Source of the DNA: Bursaphelenchus xylophilus
Taxonomy: Eukaryota; Nematoda; Chromadorea; Rhabditida; Aphelenchoididae
Direction: 5' to 3'
Length of the DNA stretch: 64,000 nucleotides
Assembly: GCA_904066235.2 (NCBI GenBank)
Contig: CAJFCV020000004.1
Coordinates: forward strand, 1,178,001-1,242,000
Made by a program: the position numbers and the translations under genes. The notes under the pieces were generated by a model that saw only the letters and a program-made list of their open reading frames with translations, had not been told where the DNA came from and searched no databases. Shown one piece after another: positions 21,501-33,500 of the stretch; position 1 is the first letter of the stretch; each line of letters begins with the position of its first letter.

Positions 21501-24500
21501 GAGGACTCCGGGAAGAACGGGGAAGTCCGCTATTTTCTCAAGAATCTTGATGAAAATTCAAATGAGACTGATGCGGTTGTGATCGATGAAATCTCGGGAG
21601 CGCTGCGGACAAACATCATGCTGGATCGCGAGCTCAAGTCACGCTATGAATACAAAATTATCGCCAAAGACCAGGGCGAGCCTCCGTTGGAGACGTCGAT
21701 TCAGCTGACCGTCACAGTCATCGATGTGAACGACAATGCCCCCAAATTTGAGAAGGACACCTACGAACTCACCATGAGCGAGAACTCCCCGAAAGGAACG
21801 CAGATCCTCGATTTAAGAGCCACTGATGCCGACGCGGATCAACAGCTCAGCTATCGGATAGAGAGCGCGGACAAACCGCTGTTCGCGTTGATTTCTATGG
21901 GCGCGGATCAGGGCGCAGTGCTGTCGTTGACGCAGAGCTTCAGCCCGTTGGATGAGAGGATAAAATTGGTGATCTCGGCGACGGATCAGGGAGGATTGAA
22001 GGTAGGAATGATATATTATAATAGTTTGTCCAAGAAATAATGTCGTTTCCAAGAGGGGCAGTTTCTAAAGTCTATAAAAAAGGTAAACGACAATAAAATT
22101 TCGCAATATTGCACCGTTTTGTAGCCGAAAACGCAAGCTTTCGTTCTATATATCATTTGCTATATTTGGGTTAAATTACAGTAATTTAGCCCTAATCGAA
22201 AATTATCGAAAGCTGGACCTTTTGTAGGAGGTTTTTGAGGCCTTTGCGGAGAGTATTAATAAGATTTTTAGGTCGAAAAAATAAATTTTTTTATTTGATA
22301 TGGCTGCTTGTGTAAAGCGCAAGCAAAAAATCAGGAAAATTTCAGTCTGTCGGGAAAATAATGAGCAATCTGTCGCATCGAAAATCGCATCGAAAATGAA
22401 TCGTGTCGCTGCAAAATCAAGTTTTTTTTTCACTTCAGCGACTCAATCGGCCCAGCGAAAGATTCCTCATTATTTTCCCGACAAACTATCCTAGAAAATT
22501 CTAAGCTCAATTAAAAAAATTTTCAGGGCTTCACGAATGTGACGATCACCATAACCGACGAGAATAGCGCTCCAGTTTTTGTCGACACTCCCGTCAGCGT
22601 CAAGGTGTCCGAATCGGCGGAAATCGGATCTCCGGTCGTCCAAATCAAGGCCAGAGACAATGATCGCGGCGCCAATTCGGAGCTGATTTTTTCCATCGAC
22701 TCGGCCGACTTTTTGTAAGCGTTTTTTTGGATTTTTTTATCGTAAAGTAATATTTATTATAAATTTCAAATTTTTTTTAGAATTGACAACTCTACCGGTC
22801 TTATTACTCTGGCCAAGCGATTGGATCGAGAAGCCAAAGCGTCGTATTCGATGACGGTTACGGTAACTGACAGTGGAGTGCCTCCGATGAGTTCATCGAC
22901 TGTTTTGGAGATTTTCGTCGAGGATGGTAGGAGATTTTTGAATTTTTTTGTGTAAACTATAGTAGTAGATACGATATGGAAACCTCTCAAAAAAATTTTA
23001 ACAAAAAACAAAAAAATTTTTTTTGTCATTGCAAAATCTCTCAAACTGTAAAATACGGAGCGGTGTCGTTTCTTTTTTATTTTTTATGCTAACTATAGCA
23101 CCTTTTTCTATTCAAATTTACCGCCTTCTATTTATTTTGGCGTTTTTATTTGTTCTTTTGTCCGGAAATTTTATAATAGGCGGCTTGCCAAGGCAAAAAA
23201 AAACTCTGCAACCTATCAAAAATAGGTCATTATTCAAATTTTATGCAAATTTTTGAAATTTAAATAATTTTTCAAAATATGCAAATTTTTGAAATTTACA
23301 TAATTTGTAAAAATATGCAAATTTTTCGTCATGAAAATACCGGACAATACTATTTTTTAATTAAAATTTATTTTTTTTTCGCTACTTTATTTATTATTCT
23401 CGACACGACAATATCCAATATTGTCCAATTAGGCGATCCGCGCCCTTCTTTTCCCAATAGAAGTGGCCGGAAAAACAAATCGCGAATAATGAAAGACGCT
23501 GGGCGGATTATTATAATTCGTCCGTATGTCAATAATTTAGCTTGTTAGAGGCTCGGAAATAATTGAGGGAAGGATTGGAAGATTTGGAAAAAAATTAAGA
23601 AATTTGGAAAATTTGCATAAGATTCTTCAAGTTTGCTCAATGAAATTTCCATAAATTTTCGTTTTTTTAAAAAATTTCTTAAAATAGCTTTTTTCATTTT
23701 TGCAAAGGTCCAATTCCCCCATGAAAATTACTTATTCTCCCTTTGCTTCCAAATTCCATGGCCAATTCCTCACACGGCCAACCCGAAAAAAGTGACCGGA
23801 AAAGTGAGCATTCATCAACTTCACGCAAATTATGAATTGACTGCTGAAAATGGCCCAATTTTCGTGGCCCTTTTTTTGTCTTTAGCTGCCAACATAACGG
23901 AGCCGAAAGCGTGTTAAATTTGCGGCGAAAAAAGCGCTGAATGAATGACCAAATGAAGGGGAAGAATGGACGCAAAAGCGGGGCGATTCAAGAGGGTTTT
24001 TGGGGAGAAATTGAGAAAAAAATGCGCAATTTTGAGGGAGAATATAAAGCGGGAGATAAAAGATTTTCTGAAAAATTTCCGGAAATTTTCGATTTCGGAG
24101 AGTCAAAAAACATTCTTACTCCGAACGACAAATTTTTGGAAAGTTGGATCAAAAATGGCTCGCCAAAAGGTCGATCCGCAAAGTTGAAACAAAAATGGCT
24201 CGCCCATTTTGGCTGGTGAGTAGGATGCCGTTTTTACTCACCTGCACGCCAATTTATTTTCTTCAAAACTATTTTTGCGAGCTGCGCCCGGGAATTCCAG
24301 ATGTGTCAAATTTCTCTCTCCCGGAAGAAACGTTTTGATTTTTTTTGAAGTTGTGAATCTATTTTCTCCACGAAGATGGGCTGAAAAGTGATCAAGTAAG
24401 TTAGCATTAGCAAGAGGAGATGTACTTTTTTCGTTTGACACCAAAAATTTTCCTTTTATTTCAGAGAAAGGTACAAATTTTTTCCAATTCGTAAAGATTC

Positions 24501-27500
24501 ATGACCATGGATAATGTAAGTGCGCTTATCGCGTTTTTTGTTCCGTTATTGGAGTTAACAGTTCTAGGCTGGCGAGTTCTAGAGGACACCTCACTTTAGT
24601 TTTGTTATATACTCTATCTATCAAACGCCACCAATTTCGATTTCTAGGTGTCATGTACAATATCGAAATCCGCTCAGATCTGCCGGATTTTTGCCACGAA
24701 TGCGTTCTAAACTGAGGTAATAACGTAATAAGGCTCAAATAACGTTGTTACAATAACTTGAAGATAGTTTGCATAGGTTTTACTTTAGTATAACATACTT
24801 TTGGAAAGTTAGTATAGTATTTGAAATTTTTACGTCGTTATTCCTCAAAATTTATGGGGTTTCATACATGGAGAATATACATGAGAGTGGGGTCTCCTCT
24901 AAACGTTTCCCGACTTAGAATCTTGACGTCGTAGCAAAAAAGGAGATAATCTCACTTACATTATCCATGGTCATGAAGCTTTACGAATTGGAAAAATTTT
25001 GTACCTTTCTCTGAAATAAAATGGAAATTTTTGATGTCAAATGAAAAACGTACATCTCCTCTTGCCAATGCTAACTTACTTGATCACTTTCCAGCCCATC
25101 TTCGTGGAGAACATAGCTTCACAACGTCGCACAAACGTAAAAATAATTTTTTCGGAAGAGAAAAACTTGACACATCAGGGAAAGACTTGGCATCAACCTT
25201 GCAACCTGCAGACTGCAGTGCGGGGCCAAAAAGAGGAATAAAGTAAAAACAAGCTCTGACTTTCGGCGACTCCGAGCGGGGAGTAAGATCCGGTCCTACT
25301 CCCGACCTTGAAGTCGGAAAGCCAGAAACAAAATTGACTTTCTTTTGCATTTTCCTTGAAGTAAACTGAAAATTTACTTTTTTTTTAAAAAAAAAGTAAA
25401 AACAGAAAAATTTCAAAAATTTTTCAGAAAATCTTTTATCTCCCGCTTTATATAAAAAAATAAGCAAAAAAATTGGAGATCGTAGTTTATCTTGGCTCTT
25501 TGCTAGACCGTTCGCAAAGTTGCTGGAGTGGTTTGGCGACTTCTTTTGTGAAAACAAAGGCTTGTTTTGCACTCTGCAATATCTTGATTTTTGCACCGTG
25601 CAGTAGGCTTGTTTTGGGCTGTCGCTGGCACCCTGAAGCCCTGATAAAGCCTTAGGTAGGACTTTGCAGAAATTTTCAATATTTTTAGGTCGAAAGCCGG
25701 GGAAAATTCGAAACTCTTGACCGATTTTTGGGGTTACCAGCCTTCTTTTTATTGCAGTAGAGACTTTTTTATCACAAAAGATAAGTTTTTCCCCCCGAAA
25801 TTCGTGAGGATACTAGAGAAACCTTGTTTTCTCTTACTATTCTCCTCATTTCCTGCACTGTCTCGTCCGCAAAGCGCATTGAAATTTATGTCTGCTCCTG
25901 AAAAACGCAAGCCACAACTTGACATTAAAAAATCGCATTTGTAGAGCCAAAAATATCTCGGTTTTTAATGTCGCTGCGCCGATCGCATCGCTGAAGAAAA
26001 AGCAATTTGATTTTGCCGCGACACAATTCATTTTCTCGGCGGCGATGCAATTTTCTATGCGACAGAATTGTTATTATTTTCCCGACAGACTTAGTGTCCA
26101 TGTTCTTTCTCTTCGTTCTACTCTGTAGTATGCCCTATCCATGACACTACATGGCGCATGGCAAATAGATTTGGGTTTCTGTTTCCCCTTCCTTTTTGGC
26201 TCTTTAGAAATGGCCGGATATTTGACGACATGCGTCAAACGCGCGGCGCGCGCAAATTTCGGAAATTGAATCGGACGCTTTGAATGGGGCCAAATAGGAA
26301 ATAGGGCCGAGTTCATAAAACATTGGGGCGAAATGTTACACTGTTTGCTTTTGAATGGCAAATTTGGGTTATTATGTAATGGCTGGAAATACATAATAAA
26401 CGGTGAAAAGGTAGACAGTGCCTAATAGGGGGAGAGCAACAGTAAAATTTTTGCGAAATGTGCGAAAACAAAAGTTTGATTTCCACTCTGCAATTTCTTG
26501 CTTTTTGCACCGTGCAATACGCTTTTTTTGGCTGTCGCTAAGCATGGCTGCAAACCTGGCCAGGCCGGCCCGGCCCGGTCCGGCCCGGGCCTGCGGGCCA
26601 GGCCTAAATATTCAAGCCCGGCCCGGCCCGGGCTTGGAAAATTTGGAAAGCCCGGCCCGGTTCGGCCCGGAAAATTTTTATACTAGGCTGGAAAGAAACA
26701 AAGTAGGTAATGAAGGGGAAATTATGGCAAATTTTTGTAAAATGTAAAGAATAATTTAGCAAAACCTATACATAAGTAGTGCCTGAAAATCGAAGCCCGG
26801 GGGCGGGCCGAGGAATTAGTCGGCCCGGCCCGGGCCGGAAAATTTTGGAAACCCCGGCCCGGAGCCATGCCTAGCTGTCGCTCAGACCCTGATTTCGCAC
26901 ACTAAAAACGTGAAAAATCATCGCAGCGACTTTGCAGAACGATTATCGGTCTGTCGGGAAAATAATGATCACTCTGCCGAAACACATGCAGGCTTTGCTT
27001 TGAGTATATTTGGCTCAAATTTCAGTGAAGTCTTGCTAAGAAATTTCTTACGGCAATATATCAGTCTGTCGGGAAAATAATGAGCGCTCTGTCGCGTCAA
27101 AAATCGCACCGCCGCAGGGAAAATGAATCGTGTCGCGGAGAAAATCAAATTGTTTTTCTCAACGACGCGATTGGAGCTGCGGAATTTTGATCATTATTTT
27201 CCCGACAGACTTATTCATACTCACAATGCAAACTCCAATAAGCTGCCGGCCAAATTTTTTAAAAGTTGTACCAACTTTTCATTAAATTTATAGCGTGGTA
27301 TCTTGTCTATTGCATCCTTATATTCAAAGCCCATCCGAATTGAAGCTTTTAGCGCGCCTTTAGCGACATTTTTTTAATCAAATGCTCATCCCTGGAGACC
27401 CGATGAGCGCAAATAATTTCACTTTGCCAAGCGGCTTTTTGAGGGCAAAATCTGAGGGTTTTTGTGTGTCAGCGAGTGCCAGGAAATGGGAAGATATTTG

Positions 27501-30500
27501 AATAGAAAAATTTTGAAAAATTTGTAAAATACGAAAAGAAAAATAAAAACCATTTTTTTGCCTAAAATGCCATTCAAAAAAAAAATAAAAAAAAAATAAA
27601 ATAAAAAGACGTCAAAAAAATTAATTTCTTTTTTTTTTGAATTTTTTTTCGGAAAATTCCCTCAGGGGATTTTGATTTACATATAAATTAAAAATCTTGG
27701 AACTTGCGAATTTTTTTTATAAAATAACTTTTTTTCTGTGCGGTGTAAAAAGGCAAAATACGCATTAATTTTTTTAGCCAATAGGAGCCTACTCCAATTT
27801 CAACATATTCTTTTTCCCGTTTCAATTTCGACATTATCCGTAATGGCCGCGAAATGACCCTTCTAATTAGGCTGCCGCTGACTTTCACTCAGCTGGCTAC
27901 TCTCTGAAAATTTTCTAAAAATGAGGGCGGATGAAATGCGAAAAAATTTTGGGGAAATATTGAGTTAGGGAGCAAAAATTTTAAAAAAAATTTAAAAAAT
28001 TTTAAAAAAAAATTTACAAGGAAAGTACTTTTATGGGGGCTCCTACTTTTTGACGGGACATATCTCAAAAAATCAGAAAAAATGCGCTGATCAAGGATAT
28101 ATAAATCTTAGCTGCCCATTTTAGGTTTTTAAGGGTGAAAATGCCCAAAAACTGGTTTAATTCCCCTACAAAAGGCAGACATTCGAAACGATAAAAAGAG
28201 CACTCGATCTCTTCCTTCGGAAGAGAGCGGTGTGGCCGAGTGGTTAGTGCCGTAGTCTGGGAATCAAGAGGGGGGACGCCGCACAGGTTCGATTTCCCTT
28301 TTGGGCTGAATCAACTTTTTTGAAGTTGAAGGTCGGAAAAATAAATTTTTGGGCCAAGACTGTCTTATTACGTCTTAAAAACTCAATAAACACCATTTTA
28401 AGCCAAAATAAAAATTGTAAACCTTTGAAAAAATTAAGCGGAAAGGGGTTCATGTAGGACTTTAAGTCAACTTCCGACTGAGTTTTCACCCCTAAAAACC
28501 TAAAATGGGCAGCTAAGATCTATATATTCTTGATCAGCACATTTTTTCTGATTTTTTGAGATATGTCCCGTCAAAAAGTAGGAGCCCCCATAAAAGTACT
28601 TTCCTTGTTAAAAAAATATAAAATTTTTAAAAAAATTTAAAAAAATAAAAAAAAAAATATAAAATTTCAAAAAAAAATTAAAAAAAATAAAAAAAAATAT
28701 AAAATTTTTCTCTTTAGAGACAAAAAATGGATTGTAAAAATAAAAAAATCGAAAAAAATAAAAAAAAAAAGGATTTGAAAAATTATGATAGCACTCTGTC
28801 GGGAAAATAATAAGCAGACTGCCAAGCACTTGAACAGGAAACTAAGTTATAAGAATTGACCAGAATGTGGTATCAAAAAATGGCATCAAAGCATGCTGAA
28901 GGAAACAGGAAGCTCAAAAAATGCCTTCAAAAAGCTCGAGGTGCAATATCAATCTGTCGGGAAAATAATGAGCACAATAAATTGCAAGTGAAAAGCAATT
29001 TGACTTTATCGCGACACTATTCATTTTCTCGCCGGCGATGCGACTTTCCATGCGACAGAGTGCTCATTATTTTTCCGACAGAAATTTTAAAAACCAAAAA
29101 AATATTTTTTTTGAACTCAAAAAATAAAAAAAAATTAAAAAATCCCATTTTCAGTCAACGACAATGCCCCAAAGTTCCTCCTCACGGAATACACCGCCCG
29201 AATCAAGGAGGACATGCCGGTGGGGACCAGTTTTCTCCAAGTCCAAGCGATTGATCCGGACGAGGGCCAGAACGGAGTGGTCGATTATTTTTTGAACGAG
29301 ACCGACCAATTCGTCAAGTTGGATGCCTTTAGACTTGATCGGACTTCTGGGCTGTTGAGAATTCATAAGCCGCTGGATCGAGAGAGCAATGAAAAGTAGG
29401 TTGAGCAAAAAATTTGTATGTGGAGTTGTTGGAAGTTCATCAGTCGATAAGAGTATGACGAAAAATACAGTAGAAACAAGCAATGAATGAGGCATATCTT
29501 ACAGGGGAAGTACTGTGTAGGTTACCCTTTTCTGAAAAAAAAAACTTTTTGTGAAATGTATTCGCTTCAGAAGTAAAAAAAAAGAAAGATTTTTTATGAA
29601 AATCTGAACAAATGTTGAAATTTTTACGCTTCGTGACTGTTGCGACGCTCAGATTTTCTTGAGATTTTTCACACATTTCGAGAATAGGCCACATATCAAT
29701 TCCTGAAAACCTTAACTCGCGACTTGCAGATACTATCAAGATATTAACCGACCTTTGCTGCCGAGACAGTATGCTAAATGTGGAGAAAGGCCAGAGAGAA
29801 AAACACCTTTTTTGGCCATAGCTTTGCTAGTTTCGTGCTGAAAAAATTGATTTTTTTGTGGAAACGTTGCCCTTTACGGTAAAAATAGGCATGAAACTTT
29901 TCGTGCCGAGATTCGGCCAAAAGTGTCAAATTTTCGCCAAATTTCGATCTAAAAATCTCGGTCGTTTCTGCAAAACGCGAGCTAGGATTCTCGCACAAAT
30001 TTTATAATACAAGAACATTTCTTTTTTAGAAAGAATTTTTCGAAATTTGTCCCAAGTTTGATCCAAATCTGAGCGTCGCACTTGGGTACTTCCCCTGTAA
30101 GTTTAGGCGAAATTTGTTCAAAATTACGATCCCTTTACTCATATCGCATTAAAAGGTATTTCCCAAGTTCGTACCCAGTATCCTTCTAAGCTCGAAAAGG
30201 GCGTCTTTTGTGATAAAACCCCAACGATAAGAGCCCTTGGGCGAGGAAGGCGGTCGCTTACCGTTACTACCTTTTCGTCGGCGCACCATTTCACAACTCC
30301 GCGAAAAATAGGCTCAAAATAATGAAGTTACAAGTCTGGATCAAGGCATATCCGATTTTTAACTGGGAGCTCGTTTTTATTATATTTTACCCTCGTTTTT
30401 CAGACACATTCTCCCAGTGATTGCGCAAGACCGCGGGAACCCGCAACAGATTTCTCACGCCACCGTGACCATTGAGCTCGAAGATGTGAATGACAATGCT

Positions 30501-33500
30501 CCTCAATTCGAAAAACCCTCATATTCTTTGTGGATCGCCGAAAACTCCCCGATCGGCACAATTGTGGGCACATTGGTGGCCACTGACGCGGATATTGGGC
30601 CCAACTCTCACATTGACTTCAAGATTTTCGGAGGCTCCGATGCGAAGCTGTTCGAGATCGAGACGGACCCACAGCAGAATGGCGTGGTGAGGATACGGTC
30701 GAGAGCCGAGTTCGATTACGAAGCCAAAAACAACAAGTTTTTTGTGGAACTACAGGCGTCAAGGTGAGAATTTGGGCGAAAAGATGGCAAGGAATAAAAA
30801 AGAAGAGAATATCAGTTTGTCGGGAAAATAATGAGCAGTCTATCGCACCGAAAATCGCTTCGCCGACGAAGGGATATTGTGCTTATTATTTTCCCGACAA
30901 CTGATACAAAGAAATCTCTATTGCACTATCAGTGTGTCGGGAAAATAATGTGGATTTATAACGCCTTCCAAGTGGCCATCATCGCTTCGCAGCGGCCAGG
31001 TCGGAGATTTGGCGCGCACCGCGAAGAGGCGAGAAATTTTCCTGCGATAAGCCCTCATTATTTTCCCGACATACTGATACAATAAAACACTTATATTTAC
31101 CGCTGATAAATGCTCAAAGAAAGCCTCCAAATGCAGATCGTTCAGAATAATGTTCGCTATTGTAGAGGGAGGTATTTTGCCACATTTTTGATACTTCCCG
31201 GATGCAAAATTATACGTTTTTTGCTTATGAATCAGGTGCCTCACTGTAGCTCGTTTTCACGACTTAGCTATGAGTCGTGGTATAAGATGACCCTTAACTT
31301 GCCCGCTACTACTAGTATTCACTTCCCCCTGATAACCCGGAGACACAAACTAGAGGACGCTGGCAATAAAACTGTGAACTCACGATATTGACTCCAATTA
31401 GTTTCTACCACCACCGCACTATCACAAGGCCTTGCAAGGGGACTTCCAATAATTACCACAAATATATTTATTTCACCAACGAGAGTCTGACCGAAAAGCG
31501 GTCGATCCATTACATTTATATCAAAATATTCGTGTTTATGCTAATTTCTGGGAATTCTTCACGGAATCGTGACATCTTGAGATCATAATTTCTTTATCCT
31601 TTTCAATTCCAGCGGACAACTCAGCTCCACCGTCCCAATCACTATTCACGTCAGCGATGTGAACGACAACAAGCCGCAACTCAACGACTTTGTCGTTCTC
31701 GTCGCCCACTTTGAGGATGAGATCAGTGACAGTGCAAGTATCGGGAGTGTTCCTGCTTTGTAAGTGGCATTTTCAAGGCTTACCATATTCATTTTTTTAG
31801 TGATCCCGATCAAAACGCAACTCTTGAGTTCTATTTGGAACCCAACCAGTTGTTGGACGTGGAGCCATTTAGTGGCGCGTTGAGGTTGAAGGGCCATTGG
31901 AAAAGGCAGTTGAACGCGGAGAACAAGGCGTGTGTTTCGGGTAAGGATCATGTAACTTTGACGCAAAAATTTTAGCAGTAGTTGTAAAATACGTTGTAAG
32001 ATACGATATTACTGTCAAACCTCTGTACAACAAATCGCAAAGGAACAAAAAATATAGCAGAAAAAATGTTTCTGCTGATATACAGTATCAGTACGGTGCT
32101 CTTGGGTCAACTGTAGAGGGGAACAGTTGACCCAAATGGTCGGGGAAAGACTTGACTCGATCATTCCGTTTCCTCTTTTTATGCGTAAACAAATTGGAGC
32201 GCTTCTTGCTTGATATAGCTCAAAACTTACAAATGTTTGAAACTTATAAATCTTAGGGTGTCCAGAAAATGTGTCATGATGACACCAGTTTAAGATGTTC
32301 CAGCGGTATAGAAAACGGTTGTATATGGCTAGCAGCACTGTTTACAGTACCCACAAAAAAATTTTCGGCTCAAACCTTTTGCAATGCACAATTTGAATGA
32401 CGGATTTTCTGGACTTCTCCAGATTTTTTGGCGGCGCGAATTTTTGCAGTGCCCGAATTTTTTTGACAAGCTCTATTGAGTACTCCTAGCCATATACAGT
32501 TGTTTTTTAAACCACTAGCACATTTTAAATGGGTGTCATCGTGACACATTTTCTGGAAGACACTAAAATTTATACGTTTCAAAGATTTGTAAGTTTTGAG
32601 CTATATCAAGAAGGACTCCAATTTTTTACGCGTAAAAATGGCAAAGGAATGATCGAGTCAAGTGTTTCCCCGACCATTTGGGTCAACTGTTCCCCTCTAC
32701 AGTTGACCCAGGATCGCCATACTAATACAGCAGAAAACCCCGGTTTCGATCTAATAAGGTTCATTTTGGCCTAGAATTCACTTTTTCCGAAATTGTTTGC
32801 TATAGCCAGTCTTTGCTATAAAAGGTTTTTTGTCCAGAAAATTGTCTGAATTCATCCCGTATTTTACCAAAAAAAATTATAAAATCATTACGTAACAACT
32901 TTTTCAGACGGTCCCAACACAGTTTGCGCGACGGCCCGCATAATCTACGTCGCCGTGGACGAAAATTCCCTTCGGAATTCGGTTTCATTCGAGATTTTGG
33001 ACATGAATCGCGACTCGTTTTTGGAGAGCGCAACCTTTGATCGATTCATTGCCTCAATTACTGCGTTGGATCAGAGTTGGTTGCCGGAGGATGTGCGCGT
33101 TTTCGGCGTGGAATCGGTGGAGGTGAATGGAAAACAACGGCTGAATGTCAGCCTGTTTGTTAGTCAGGACGAAATGGCTGTGAAGTGAGTCTTTTAGATC
33201 TATTGGATCAACTGTATGACCTGTAAAAATTGTGATGAAATCAAGACCTTTGGCTTACTTTTTGAAGAAACTATGGGGATTTTTGGTCAAAAAATACCAC
33301 TGCTTTTGAAATTTTCTAAATGACATTTTTCCAATCGCAAAAAACGTACCATTTTGCATCCAGGAAGTATCAAAAATGTGGCAAAATGCTTCCTGCTTTC
33401 CCTCACAAAAAGAACGTTTTTGCCGCTGTATGAGATTTGTCTGTTATTGGCCGTTCGATCTTTGAACTCCTCTCTTTTCATTTCGCCTTTTAACTTCATT

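Larger units (their letters stand above)
22927..29154 (+). other. Long Flamingo intron 6 (6.2 kb)
   Basis: A GTAGGA donor at 22927 and a TTTTCAG acceptor at 29154 join in phase 1 to complete the DVNDN linker of a cadherin repeat, so the intron is real. It holds at least seven separate mobile elements, listed individually. The parts 23000-24290 and 27210-28017 are A+T-rich and show no supported gene on either strand. Confidence 0.85.

Noticed and set aside
23000..24290. Several short frames in the long Flamingo intron, considered as a nested gene
   Set aside because: They are low-complexity Phe/Lys/Ile-rich translations of A+T-rich DNA, without splice signals in phase or any recognisable domain.
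26418..26747. Open frame with Ala-Arg-Pro-Gly-Pro repeats
   Set aside because: It is a translation of the GGCCCGG simple repeat inside a mobile element.
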